Assembly (NCBI GenBank): GCA_033558025.1
Contig: JAUCEF010000013.1
Span: 365,001-429,000, forward strand
Reading direction: 5' to 3'
Source: Phytophthora sp. 'mugwort'
Lineage: Eukaryota; Oomycota; Peronosporomycetes; Peronosporales; Peronosporaceae
Length of the DNA stretch: 64,000 bases
Shown here: in pieces, positions 1-10,210 of the stretch
Layout: each line of letters opens with the position of its first letter
Position numbering within the stretch: position 1 is the first letter of the stretch
Translations under genes and position numbers: made by a program
The notes under the pieces: model-generated
Told to the model about the DNA's origin: nothing
Database searches by the model: none
Seen by the model: the letters and a program-made list of their open reading frames with translations, nothing else

Positions 1-3000
1 CTCGAGGTGGTCGTCGACGCAGCCGAGCAAGTCGGACAGGAAGCAGCGACCGAGAAGCCTGCCGTCGCGGAATTGGGCGAGGTGGCAGCGACCATGACGC
101 TGGCCGTGGACGCCGTGTCGGAGGCCGCGTCCGATATGGAGGTGGCTGCGGCCGCTAAGGACCTGGTGAGTGCGGTGGAGTCTGCCGCGCGTGCTGATAC
201 TGAGCGGGAACAGATTGCTGTCGAAGCGAGTGTTGCGGCGGAGGAAGAGGAGGAGTCCGAGGCGCCGGTAGCATCGACCGAGCAGCAGGAGCTATCGCCG
301 AGCGGGGACATCACTGGTGTAGAGGTTGCCGCTGCCAGTGTGGCGGTTGTGACCGCTCTTGCTGAAGCCGTAGACGCCGTGGAGGCCGAGTCGGAGTATG
401 CGGAGGACGAGTTCGCCGAGGAGGTGGCCACCGAGTCCGTCCTCGAGGTGGTCGTCGACGCAGCCGAGCAAGTCGGACAGGAAGCAGCGACCGAGAAGCC
501 TGCCGTCGCGGAATTGGGCGAGGTGGCAGCGACCATGACGCTGGCCGTGGACGCCGTGTCGGAGGCCGCGTCCGATATGGAGGTGGCTGCGGCCGCTAAG
601 GACCTGGTGAGTGCGGTGGAGTCTGCCGCGCGTGCTGATACTGAGCGGGAACAGATTGCTGTCGAAGCGAGTGTTGCGGCGGAGGAAGAGGAGGAGTCCG
701 AGGCGCCGGTAGCATCGACCGAGCAGCAGGAGCTATCGCCGAGCGAGGACATCACTGCTGTAGAGGTTGCCGCTGTCAGTGTGACGGTTGTGACCGCTCT
801 TGCTGAAGCCGTAGATGCCGTGGAGGCTGAGGCGGAGGATGCGGAGGACGAGTTCGCCGAGGAGGTGGCCACCGAGTCCGTCCTCGAGGTGGTCGTCGAC
901 GCAGCCGAGCAAGTCGGACAGGAAGCAGCGACCGAGAAGCCTGCCGTCGCGGAATTGGGCGAGGTGGCAGCGACCATGACGCTGGCCGTGGACGCCGTGT
1001 CGGAGGCCGCGTCCGATATGGAGGTGGCTGCGGCCGCTAAGGACCTGGTGAGTGCGGTGGAGTCTGCCGCGCGTGCTGATACTGAGCGGGAACAGATTGC
1101 TGTCGAAGCGAGTGTTGCGGCGGAGGAAGAGGAGGAGTCCGAGGCGCCGGTAGCATCGACCGAGCAGCAGGAGCTATCGCCGAGCGAGGACATCACTGAT
1201 GTAGAGGTTGCCGCTGTCAGTGTGACGGTTGTGACCGCTCTTGCCGAAGCCGTAGACGCCGTGGAGGCCGAGTCGGAGTATGCGGAGAACGAGTTCGCCG
1301 AGGAGGTGGCCACCGAGTCCGTCCTCGAGGTGGTCGTCGACGCAGCCGAGCAAGTCGGACAGGAAGCAGCGACCGAGAAACCTGCCGTCGCGGAATTGGG
1401 CGAGGTGGCAGCGACCATGACGCTGGCCGTGGACGCCGTGTCGGAGGCCGCGTCCGATATGGAGGTGGCTGCGGCCGCTAAGGACCTGGTGAGTGCGGTG
1501 GAGTCTGCCGCGCGTGCTGATACTGAGCGGGAACAGATTGCTGTCGAAGCGAGTGTTGCGGCGGAGGAAGAGGAGGAGTCCGAGGCGCCGGTAGCATCGA
1601 CCGAGCAGCAGGAGCTATCGCCGAGCGAGGACATCACTGCTGTAGAGGTTGCCGCTGTCAGTGTGACGGTTGTGACCGCTCTTGCTGAAGCCGTAGATGC
1701 CGTGGAGGCTGAGGCGGAGGATGCGGAGGACGAGTTCGCCGAGGAGGTGGCCACCGAGTCCGTCCTCGAGGTGGTCGTCGACGCAGCCGAGCAAGTCGGA
1801 CAGGAAGCAGCGACCGAGAAGCCTGCCGTCGCGGAATTGGGCGAGGTGGCAGCGACCATGACGCTGGCCGTGGACGCCGTGTCGGAGGCCGCGTCCGATA
1901 TGGAGGTGGCTGCGGCCGCTAAGGACCTGGTGAGTGCGGTGGAGTCTGCCGCGCGTGCTGATACTGAGCGGGAACAGATTGCTGTCGAAGCGAGTGTTGC
2001 GGCGGAGGAAGAGGAGGAGTCCGAGGCGCCGGTAGCATCGACCGAGCAGCAGGAGCTATCGCCGAGCGAGGACATCACTGCTGTAGAGGTTGCCGCTGTC
2101 AGTGTGACGGTTGTGACCGCTCTTGCTGAAGCCGTAGATGCCGTGGAGGCTGAGGCGGAGGATGCGGAGGACGAGTTCGCCGAGGAGGTGGCCACCGAGT
2201 CCGTCCTCGAGGTGGTCGTCGACGCAGCCGAGCAAGTCGGACAGGAAGCAGCGACCGAGAAGCCTGCCGTCGCGGAATTGGGCGAGGTGGCAGCGACCAT
2301 GACGCTGGCCGTGGACGCCGTGTCGGAGGCCGCGTCCGATATGGAGGTGGCTGCGGCCGCTAAGGACCTGGTGAGTGCGGTGGAGTCTGCCGCGCGTGCT
2401 GATACTGAGCGGGAACAGATTGCTGTCGAAGCGAGTGTTGCGGCGGAGGAAGAGGAGGAGTCCGAGGCGCCGGTAGCATCGACCGAGCAGCAGGAGCTAT
2501 CGCCGAGCGAGGACATCACTGATGTAGAGGTTGCCGCTGTCAGTGTGACGGTTGTGACCGCTCTTGCCGAAGCCGTAGACGCCGTGGAGGCCGAGTCGGA
2601 GTATGCGGAGAACGAGTTCGCCGAGGAGGTGGCCACCGAGTCCGTCCTCGAGGTGGTCGTCGACGCAGCCGAGCAAGTCGGACAGGAAGCAGCGACCGAG
2701 AAACCTGCCGTCGCGGAATTGGGCGAGGTGGCAGCGACCATGACGCTGGCCGTGGACGCCGTGTCGGAGGCCGCGTCCGATATGGAGGTGGCTGCGGCCG
2801 CTAAGGACCTGGTGAGTGCGGTGGAGTCTGCCGCGCGTGCTGATACTGAGCGGGAACAGATTGCTGTCGAAGCGAGTGTTGCGGCGGAGGAAGAGGAGGA
2901 GTCCGAGGCGCCGGTAGCATCGACCGAGCAGCAGGAGCTATCGCCGAGCGAGGACATCACTGATGTAGAGGTTGCCGCTGCCAGTGTGGCGGTTGTGACT

Positions 3001-6000
3001 GCTCTTGCCGAAGCCGTAGACGCCGTGGAGGCCGAGTCGGAGTATGCGGAGGACGAGTTCGCCGAGGAGGTGGCCACCGAGTCCGTCCTCGAGGTGGTCG
3101 TCGACGCAGCCGAGCAAGTCGGACAGGAAGCAGCGACCGAGAAGCCTGCCGTCGCGGAATTGGGCGAGGTGGCAGCGACCATGACGCTGGCCGTGGACGC
3201 CGTGTCGGAGGCCGCGTCCGACATGGAGGTGGCTGCGGCTGCTAAGGACCTGGTGAGTGCGGTGGAGTCTGCCGCGCGTGCTGATACTGAGCGGGAACAG
3301 ATTGCTGTCGAAGCGAGTGTTGCGGCGGAGGAAGAGGAGGAGTCCGAGGCGCCGGTAGCATCGACCGAGCAGCAGGAGCTATCGCCGAGCGAGGACACCA
3401 CAGCTGTAGAGGTTGCCGCTGTCAGTGTGGCGGTTGTGACCGCTCTTGTTGAAGCCGTAGATGCCGTGGAGGCTGAGGCGGAGGATGCGGAGGACGAGTT
3501 CGCCGAGGAGGTGGCCACCGAGTCCGTCCGCGAGGTGGTCGTCGACGCAGCCGAGCAAGTCAGACAGGAAGCAGCGACCGAGAAGCCTGCCGTCGCGGAA
3601 TTGGGCGAGGTGGCAGCGACCATGACGCTGGCCGTGGACGCCGTGTCGGAGGCCGCGTCCGATATGGAGGTGGCTGCGGCCGCTAAGGACCTGGTGAGTG
3701 CGGTGGAGTCTGCCGCGCGTGCTGATACTGAGCGGGAACAGATTGCTGTCGAAGCGAGTGTTGCGGCGGAGGAAGAGGAGGAGTCCGAGGCGCCGGTAGC
3801 ATCGACCGAGCAGCAGGAGCTATCGCCGAGCGAGGACACCACAGCTGTAGAGGTTGCCGCTGTCAGTGTGGCGGTTGTGACCGCTCTTGTTGAAGCCGTA
3901 GATGCCGTGGAGGCTGAGGCGGAGGATGCGGAGGACGAGTTCGCCGAGGAGGTGGCCACCGAGTCCGTCCTCGAGGTGGTCGTCGACGCAGCCGAGCAAG
4001 TCAGACAGGAAGCAGCGACCGAGAAGCCTGCCGTCGCGGAATTGGGCGAGGTGGCAGCGACCATGACGCTGGCCGTGGACGCCGTGTCGGAGGCCGCGTC
4101 CGATATGGAGGTGGCTGCGGCCGCTAAGGACCTGGTGAGTGCGGTGGAGTCTGCCGCGCGTGCTGATACTGAGCGGGAACAGATTGCTGTCGAAGCGAGT
4201 GTTGCGGCGGAGGAAGAGGAGGAGTCCGAGGCGCCGGTAGCATCGACCGAGCAGCAGGAGCTATCGCCGAGCGAGGACACCACAGCTGTAGAGGTTGCCG
4301 CTGTCAGTGTGGCGGTTGTGACCGCTCTTGCTGAAGCCGTAGATGCCGTGGAGACTGAGGCGGAGGATGCGGAGGACGAGTTCGCCGAGGAGGTGGCCAC
4401 CGAGTCCGTCCGCGAGGTGGTCGTCGACGCAGCCGAGCAAGTCGGACAGGAAGCAGCGACCGAGAAGCCTGCCGTCGCGGAATTGGGCGAGGTGGCAGCG
4501 ACCATGACGCTGGCCGTGGACGCCGTGTCGGAGGCCGCGTCCGACATGGAGGTGGCTGCGGCTGCTAAGGACCTGGTGAGTGCGGTGGAGTCTGCCGCGC
4601 GTGCTGATACTGAGCGGGAACAGATTGCTGTCGAAGCGAGTGTTGCGGCGGAGGAAGAGGTGGAGTCCGAGGCGCCGGTAGCATCGACCGAACAGCAGGA
4701 GCTATCGCCGAGCGAGGACACCACAGCTGTAGAGGTTGCCGCTGTCAGTGTGGCGGTTGTGACCGCTCTTGCTGAAGCCGTAGATGCCGTGGAGGCTGAG
4801 GCGGAGGATGCGGAGGACGAGTTCGCCGAGGAGGTGGCCACCGAGTCCGTCCTCGAGGTGGTCGTCGACGCAGCCGAGCAAGTCAGACAGGAAGCAGCGA
4901 CCGAGAAGCCTGCCGTCGCGGAATTGGGCGAGGTGGCAGCGACCATGACGCTGGCCGTGGACGCCGTGTCGGAGGCCGCGTCCGACATGGAGGTGGCTGC
5001 GGCCGCTAAGGACCTGGTGAGTGCGGTGGAGTCTGCCGCGCGTGCTGATACTGAGCGGGAACAGATTGCTGTCGAAGCGAGTGTTGCGGCGGAGGAAGAG
5101 GTGGAGTCCGAGGCGCCGGTAGCATCGACCGAGCAGCAGGAGCTATCGCCGAGCGAGGACATCACTGGTGTAGAGGTTGCCGCTGTCAGTGTGGCGGTTG
5201 TGACCGCTCTTGCTGAAGCCGTAGATGCCGTGGAGGCTGAGGCGGAGGATGCGGAGGACGAGTTCGCCGAGGAGGTGGCCACCGAGTCCGTCCTCGAGGT
5301 GGTCGTCGACGCAGCCGAGCAAGTCGGACAGGAAGCAGCGACCGAGAAGCCTGCCGTCGCGGAATTGGGCGAGGTGGCAGCGACCATGACGCTGGCCGTG
5401 GACGCCGTGTCGGAGGCCGCGTCCGATATGGAGGTGGCTGCGGCCGCTAAGGACCTGGTGAGTGCGGTGGAGTCTGCCGCGCGTGCTGATACTGAGCGGG
5501 AACAGATTGCTGTCGAAGCGAGTGTTGCGGCGGAGGAAGAGGAGGAGTCCGAGGCGCCGGTAGCATCGACCGAGCAGCAGGAGCTATCGCCGAGCGAGGA
5601 CACCACAGCTGTAGAGGTTGCCGCTGTCAGTGTGGCGGTTGTGACCGCTCTTGTTGAAGCCGTAGATGCCGTGGAGGCTGAGGCGGAGGATGCGGAGGAC
5701 GAGTTCGCCGAGGAGGTGGCCACCGAGTCCGTCCTCGAGGTGGTCGTCGACGCAGCCGAGCAAGTCGGACAGGAAGCAGCGACCGAGAAGCCTGCCGTCG
5801 CGGAATTGGGCGAGGTGGCAGCGACCATGACGCTGGCCGTGGACGCCGTGTCGGAGGCCGCGTCCGATATGGAGGTGGCTGCGGCCGCTAAGGACCTGGT
5901 GAGTGCGGTGGAGTCTGCCGCGCGTGCTGATACTGAGCGGGAACAGATTGCTGTCGAAGCGAGTGTTGCGGCGGAGGAAGAGGAGGAGTCCGAGGCGCCG

Positions 6001-8243
6001 ATAGCATCGACCGAGCAGCAGGAGCTATCGCCGAGCGAGGACATCACTGGTGTAGAGGTTGCCGCTGCCAGTGTGGCGGTTGTGACCGCTCTTGCTGAAG
6101 CCGTAGATGCCGTGGAGACTGAGGCGGAGGATGCGGAGGACGAGTTCGCCGAGGAGGTGGCCACCGAGTCCGTCCTCGAGGTGGTCGTCGACGCAGCCGA
6201 GCAAGTCGGACAGGAAGCAGCGACCGAGAAGCCTGCCGTCGCGGAATTGGGCGAGGTGGCAGCGACCATGACGCTGGCCGTGGACGCCGTGTCGGAGGCC
6301 GCGTCCGACATGGAGGTGGCTGCGGCTGCTAAGGACCTGGTGAGTGCGGTGGAGTCTGCCGCGCGTGCTGATACTGAGCGGGAACAGATTGCTGTCGAAG
6401 CGAGTGTTGCGGCGGAGGAAGAGGTGGAGTCCGAGGCGCCGGTAGCATCGACCGAACAGCAGGAGCTATCGCCGAGCGAGGACACCACAGCTGTAGAGGT
6501 TGCCGCTGTCAGTGTGACGGTTGTGACCGCTCTTGCTGAAGCCGTAGATGCCGTGGAGGCTGAGGCGGAGGATGCGGAGGACGAGTTCGCCGAGGAGGTG
6601 GCCACCGAGTCCGTCTTCGAGGTGGTCGTCGACGCAGCCGAGCAAGTCGGACAGGAAGCAGCGACCGAGAAGCCTGCCGTCGCGGAATTGGGCGAGGTGG
6701 CAGCGACCATGACGCTGGCCGTGGACGCCGTGTCGGAGGCCGCGTCCGATATGGAGGTGGCTGCGGCCGCTAAGGACCTGGTGAGTGCGGTGGAGTCTGC
6801 CGCGCGTGCTGATACTGAGCGGGAACAGATTGCTGTCGAAGCGAGTGTTGCGGCGGAGGAAGAGGAGGAGTCCGAGGCGCCGGTAGCATCGACCGAGCAG
6901 CAGGAGCTATCGCCGAGCGAGGACATCACTGGTGTAGAGGTTGCCGCTGCCAGTGTGGCGGTTGTGACCGCTCTTGCTGAAGCCGTAGATGCCGTGGAGA
7001 CTGAGGCGGAGGATGCGGAGGACGAGTTCGCCGAGGAGGTGGCCACCGAGTCCGTCCGCGAGGTGGTCGTCGACGCAGCCGAGCAAGTCGGACAGGAAGC
7101 AGCGACCGAGAAGCCTGCCGTCGCGGAATTGGGCGAGGTGGCAGCGACCATGACGCTGGCCGTGGACGCCGTGTCGGAGGCCGCGTCCGATATGGAGGTG
7201 GCTGCGGCCGCTAAGGACCTGGTGAGTGCGGTGGAGTCTGCCGCGCGTGCTGATACTGAGCGGGAACAGATTGCTGTCGAAGCGAGTGTTGCGGCGGAGG
7301 AAGAGGAGGAGTCCGAGGCGCCGATAGCATCGACCGAGCAGCAGGAGCTATCGCCGAGCGAGGACATCACTGGTGTAGAGGTTGCCGCTGCCAGTGTGGC
7401 GGTTGTGACCGCTCTTGCTGAAGCCGTAGATGCCGTGGAGACTGAGGCGGAGGATGCGGAGGACGAGTTCGCCGAGGAGGTGGCCACCGAGTCCGTCCTC
7501 GAGGTGGTCGTCGACGCAGCCGAGCAAGTCGGACAGGAAGCAGCGACCATGACGCTGGCCGTGGACGCCGTGTCGGAGGCCGCGTCCGACATGGAGGTGG
7601 CTGCGGCTGCTAAGGACCTGGTGAGTGCGGTGGAGTCTGCCGCGCGTGCTGATACTGAGCGGGAACAGATTGCTGTCGAAGCGAGTGTTGCGGCGGAGGA
7701 AGAGGTGGAGTCCGAGGCGCCGATAGCATCGACCGAGCAGCAGGAGCTATCGCCGAGCGAGGACATCACTGGTGTAGAGGTTGCCGCTGCCAGTGTGGCG
7801 GTTGTGACCGCTCTTGCTGAAGCCGTAGATGCCGTGGAGACTGAGGCGGAGGATGCGGAGGACGAGTTCGCCGAGGAGGTGGCCACCGAGTCCGTCCTCG
7901 AGGTGGTCGTCGACGCAGCCGAGCAAGTCGGACAGGAAGCAGCGACCGAGAAGCCTGCCGTCGCGGAATTGGGCGAGGTGGCAGCGACCATGACGCTGGC
8001 CGTGGACGCCGTGTCGGAGGCCGCGTCCGACATGGAGGTGGCTGCGGCTGCTAAGGACCTGGTGAGTGCGGTGGAGTCTGCCGCGCGTGCTGATACTGAG
8101 CGGGAACAGATTGCTGTCGAAGCGAGTGTTGCGGCGGAGGAAGAGGAGGAGTCCGAGGCGCCAGTAGCATCGACCGAGCAGCAGGAGCTATCGCCGAGTG
8201 GGGACACCACTGCTGTAGAGGTTGCCGCTGCCAGTGTGGCGGT
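1..8243 (+). repeat. 19-unit 441-bp coding tandem repeat
   Basis: Units begin at 1, 442, 883 and every 441 bp to 7498, then at 7897; the last breaks off near 8243. The period is exactly 147 codons, except that unit 18 is 399 bp. Units differ at a handful of sites: GDIT/EDIT/EDTT, EAESEYAE versus EAEAEDAE, VGQ versus VRQ, EEEEES versus EEEVES, and LEV/REV/FEV at the junction. Such near identity implies recent expansion or ongoing homogenisation. Confidence 0.97.
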
Positions 8244-9297
8244 CGAGACTAACCAGTCTTTCGAGGTGACGGCTGCTGCCGAAGCTCTGATGTCTGCGGT
8301 GATGTCCGCTGCACAGGTTGCAGTGAAGAAGCAAGCGGTTATCGCTGTCAAGGGGGAAATCGTTTCCGAGGAGGAAATTGCTGCCGAGGTGGAGCCAGAC
8401 GTGTTTGACTCACTGGAGGAGACGTCGCAACCCGAAGTTGCCCAGCTGGAAGAGCCGCAGACCATCGAACAAGAAGTGCACGAAGCGGTGGGGCATGCGC
8501 TTGAGGTCGTATCACAAGTTGCGTCGGAAACCGTGGCGGAAGCTGTACCGGCGGACGAGACGACTAAGCTGATAAAGACAACGGTGGCAGCTGGCTTGGG
8601 TTATGATGATGAAGACTTTCACGATGCTGTTACTGATATGAGGTCGTTGGATGATGCTGTCGTGGCGTCAAAGAAAAAGACAACCGACGTAGTGGTGCCA
8701 GTTAAGGTGATCTTTCCTGAAGATCCCGACGATACAGAGCTGGAGACTCAGGTTGCAGCGACTGCACTGGAGATTGTGAATGCGGTTGAAGTAAGAGTAA
8801 CTCCCCCACACGTGGTATCCGCTGCTGCTGTAACAAGCGCCGTAATCAGCACGCTGCTTGGTCTCATCGACAACATTGAGCTTAAGCTTGAAGAATCGGA
8901 CGACTGGAGCACATCGGCAGCGGCCAAGCCAGCGTTAGAAGAAGCAGATGATCATTTCAGCAGACTAACATCCCGCGTAGACCCACACCCGCCAGACACT
9001 ACCAACACACATCTCTCACCTCGTGACGCCCTGCTTGCACAGGAAGAAATAGCAGACACAGAAGAGGGCAGTGTCACACCATGCAAACACGACGTCGCCG
9101 CTGCTGTGCATCCCTCTACTTACGGCAAAGCAGAAGACGTGCTACCCATGTCGAGTGAAACCGTACGAGACGCCGACTTCGTTGAGCTTGTCCAGCTGCC
9201 CGAGCCAAGTCCCGCCGAATTATCCGCGGCAGCCGTCAGTGTGGCGGTCGTGGGGGCCCTTCTCGACGTCGTGGACGCTGTTGACATCGACGTTTGA
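1..9297 (+). CDS. Giant acidic Ala/Val/Glu-rich tandem-repeat protein (5' end outside window)
   Basis: The frame is open from the first base to the TGA at 9295-9297, so the N-terminus is missing; at least 3096 residues are visible. Residues up to about 2745 are 19 tandem units of 147 aa, almost identical to each other, rich in Ala, Val and Glu and lacking Cys, His and Trp. Each unit carries two helix-like stretches of the type (V)AAxxVxxVxxALxxxVDxVE, separated by an acidic EEEEES segment. The unique C-terminal ~350 aa keeps diverged versions of the same helix motif, ending in VDAVDIDV, so the whole protein seems built from one motif. I recognise no catalytic domain, membrane segment or named family; a structural or scaffolding role is only inference. 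The gene converges on the ALG13-like gene with 73 bp between stop codons. Confidence 0.8.
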   Translation, partial: LEVVVDAAEQVGQEAATEKPAVAELGEVAATMTLAVDAVSEAASDMEVAAAAKDLVSAVESAARADTEREQIAVEASVAAEEEEESEAPVASTEQQELSPSGDITGVEVAAASVAVVTALAEAVDAVEAESEYAEDEFAEEVATESVLEVVVDAAEQVGQEAATEKPAVAELGEVAATMTLAVDAVSEAASDMEVAAAAKDLVSAVESAARADTEREQIAVEASVAAEEEEESEAPVASTEQQELSPSEDITAVEVAAVSVTVVTALAEAVDAVEAEAEDAEDEFAEEVATESVLEVVVDAAEQVGQEAATEKPAVAELGEVAATMTLAVDAVSEAASDMEVAAAAKDLVSAVESAARADTEREQIAVEASVAAEEEEESEAPVASTEQQELSPSEDITDVEVAAVSVTVVTALAEAVDAVEAESEYAENEFAEEVATESVLEVVVDAAEQVGQEAATEKPAVAELGEVAATMTLAVDAVSEAASDMEVAAAAKDLVSAVESAARADTEREQIAVEASVAAEEEEESEAPVASTEQQELSPSEDITAVEVAAVSVTVVTALAEAVDAVEAEAEDAEDEFAEEVATESVLEVVVDAAEQVGQEAATEKPAVAELGEVAATMTLAVDAVSEAASDMEVAAAAKDLVSAVESAARADTEREQIAVEASVAAEEEEESEAPVASTEQQELSPSEDITAVEVAAVSVTVVTALAEAVDAVEAEAEDAEDEFAEEVATESVLEVVVDAAEQVGQEAATEKPAVAELGEVAATMTLAVDAVSEAASDMEVAAAAKDLVSAVESAARADTEREQIAVEASVAAEEEEESEAPVASTEQQELSPSEDITDVEVAAVSVTVVTALAEAVDAVEAESEYAENEFAEEVATESVLEVVVDAAEQVGQEAATEKPAVAELGEVAATMTLAVDAVSEAASDMEVAAAAKDLVSAVESAARADTEREQIAVEASVAAEEEEESEAPVASTEQQELSPSEDITDVEVAAASVAVVTALAEAVDAVEAESEYAEDEFAEEVATESVLEVVVDAAEQVGQEAATEKPAVAELGEVAATMTLAVDAVSEAASDMEVAAAAKDLVSAVESAARADTEREQIAVEASVAAEEEEESEAPVASTEQQELSPSEDTTAVEVAAVSVAVVTALVEAVDAVEAEAEDAEDEFAEEVATESVREVVVDAAEQVRQEAATEKPAVAELGEVAATMTLAVDAVSEAASDMEVAAAAKDLVSAVESAARADTEREQIAVEASVAAEEEEESEAPVASTEQQELSPSEDTTAVEVAAVSVAVVTALVEAVDAVEAEAEDAEDEFAEEVATESVLEVVVDAAEQVRQEAATEKPAVAELGEVAATMTLAVDAVSEAASDMEVAAAAKDLVSAVESAARADTEREQIAVEASVAAEEEEESEAPVASTEQQELSPSEDTTAVEVAAVSVAVVTALAEAVDAVETEAEDAEDEFAEEVATESVREVVVDAAEQVGQEAATEKPAVAELGEVAATMTLAVDAVSEAASDMEVAAAAKDLVSAVESAARADTEREQIAVEASVAAEEEVESEAPVASTEQQELSPSEDTTAVEVAAVSVAVVTALAEAVDAVEAEAEDAEDEFAEEVATESVLEVVVDAAEQVRQEAATEKPAVAELGEVAATMTLAVDAVSEAASDMEVAAAAKDLVSAVESAARADTEREQIAVEASVAAEEEVESEAPVASTEQQELSPSEDITGVEVAAVSVAVVTALAEAVDAVEAEAEDAEDEFAEEVATESVLEVVVDAAEQVGQEAATEKPAVAELGEVAATMTLAVDAVSEAASDMEVAAAAKDLVSAVESAARADTEREQIAVEASVAAEEEEESEAPVASTEQQELSPSEDTTAVEVAAVSVAVVTALVEAVDAVEAEAEDAEDEFAEEVATESVLEVVVDAAEQVGQEAATEKPAVAELGEVAATMTLAVDAVSEAASDMEVAAAAKDLVSAVESAARADTEREQIAVEASVAAEEEEESEAPIASTEQQELSPSEDITGVEVAAASVAVVTALAEAVDAVETEAEDAEDEFAEEVATESVLEVVVDAAEQVGQEAATEKPAVAELGEVAATMTLAVDAVSEAASDMEVAAAAKDLVSAVESAARADTEREQIAVEASVAAEEEVESEAPVASTEQQELSPSEDTTAVEVAAVSVTVVTALAEAVDAVEAEAEDAEDEFAEEVATESVFEVVVDAAEQVGQEAATEKPAVAELGEVAATMTLAVDAVSEAASDMEVAAAAKDLVSAVESAARADTEREQIAVEASVAAEEEEESEAPVASTEQQELSPSEDITGVEVAAASVAVVTALAEAVDAVETEAEDAEDEFAEEVATESVREVVVDAAEQVGQEAATEKPAVAELGEVAATMTLAVDAVSEAASDMEVAAAAKDLVSAVESAARADTEREQIAVEASVAAEEEEESEAPIASTEQQELSPSEDITGVEVAAASVAVVTALAEAVDAVETEAEDAEDEFAEEVATESVLEVVVDAAEQVGQEAATMTLAVDAVSEAASDMEVAAAAKDLVSAVESAARADTEREQIAVEASVAAEEEVESEAPIASTEQQELSPSEDITGVEVAAASVAVVTALAEAVDAVETEAEDAEDEFAEEVATESVLEVVVDAAEQVGQEAATEKPAVAELGEVAATMTLAVDAVSEAASDMEVAAAAKDLVSAVESAARADTEREQIAVEASVAAEEEEESEAPVASTEQQELSPSGDTTAVEVAAASVAVETNQSFEVTAAAEALMSAVMSAAQVAVKKQAVIAVKGEIVSEEEIAAEVEPDVFDSLEETSQPEVAQLEEPQTIEQEVHEAVGHALEVVSQVASETVAEAVPADETTKLIKTTVAAGLGYDDEDFHDAVTDMRSLDDAVVASKKKTTDVVVPVKVIFPEDPDDTELETQVAATALEIVNAVEVRVTPPHVVSAAAVTSAVISTLLGLIDNIELKLEESDDWSTSAAAKPALEEADDHFSRLTSRVDPHPPDTTNTHLSPRDALLAQEEIADTEEGSVTPCKHDVAAAVHPSTYGKAEDVLPMSSETVRDADFVELVQLPEPSPAELSAAAVSVAVVGALLDVVDAVDIDV

Positions 9298-9370
9298 AGC
9301 TAGAATAAAATATAGCGCAGTGGTAAGCGGCACGAAGCCTTCCATCTCTATGTTCATTGTCTCTCCCTCT

Positions 9371-9883
9371 CTACTGCTCCTTCGAGGCCTCGGCTACCCC
9401 CATCACAGCATCTACCAGGTCGGGGAAGGCCTGCTCATCCGGCTGTGGATACGCTTGCAGATTGTCCCAGTTGCCGGTCTCGAGCACAGCCTGCAGTCCT
9501 TGCACGGACGTCTGCAGACAGTAGTTATTATCGGCCATGGCCTCGGCCAGCTCCGTCTGGTGATTGTCCATGAGCGTCGTGTTGACAACAACCACGAGCT
9601 TCTTCTTAAGCGCCAGGCTGTCCATGATGGAGCCGGCACCGGCGTGGCTGATAACCAGATCGGCCCGGGCCACATCGCTCTTGTACTGTGGGTCGTGGCG
9701 ATAGAAGCTCAGCTCTAGCCCCGGGAACGTCGCGCGCGGCATGTGCTCGCCATGGCCGATCTGCATCCGCAGAGAAGTGAATCCGCGCGCCACGAGTGCG
9801 GACAGACACGCGTCCGTGTCCAGCGCCGTGATGAGCGCGTCGAACTTGGTCGTGCCCACCGTCACGAAAGCGTGCATCTTCAT
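9371..9883 (-). CDS. ALG13: ALG13-like UDP-GlcNAc transferase catalytic subunit
   Basis: Encodes 170 aa in a single exon. The N-terminal strand FVTVGTTKFDALI and the sugar-nucleotide loop around ISHAGAGSIMD (H80-D88) match the C-terminal half of GT-B glycosyltransferases, as in ALG13 and MurG. In eukaryotes ALG13 is the soluble catalytic subunit that docks on membrane-bound ALG14 at the ER and adds the second GlcNAc to the dolichol-linked N-glycan precursor. Length fits the usual 165-200 aa of a stand-alone ALG13. Two in-frame ATGs (codons 1 and 3) are present and I use the first. No ALG14 is seen in the window. The 3' end faces the tandem-repeat gene. Confidence 0.85.
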   Translation of the reverse strand: MKMHAFVTVGTTKFDALITALDTDACLSALVARGFTSLRMQIGHGEHMPRATFPGLELSFYRHDPQYKSDVARADLVISHAGAGSIMDSLALKKKLVVVVNTTLMDNHQTELAEAMADNNYCLQTSVQGLQAVLETGNWDNLQAYPQPDEQAFPDLVDAVMGVAEASKEQ

Positions 9884-10210
9884 TGTTTATGGCTAAATTG
9901 GGCTGCCAAAATAAACTTTACACAAGTTATACCTAACCAATGCAATAATGATGTTGATTATTCACAAAAAGCTCACTTCAACGTGACGTTGCAGGAAATG
10001 CACGCATTAGTCATAGGGCGCAATGGAGATATGCGAGTCTAGATGAGCAACTCCTGCCGGGACTGCGTTATATTCTCGGGCGACACGTCAACCAAAAGAT
10101 CGCGGAGATACATGCCGCAAAGTACATGTGGCGTTGCTAGAGGACTGGTGTGCCTGAGGAGGGCTTTTTGAAAACTCTATTCTACTAAGCGTTAATGATA
10201 CACTAGCTAG
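9884..10210. other. Intergenic region, ALG13-like promoter side
   Basis: These 327 bp between the ALG13-like start and the stop of the coiled-coil gene hold no convincing ORF. They should contain the ALG13-like promoter, but I see no clear initiator match. Confidence 0.5.
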
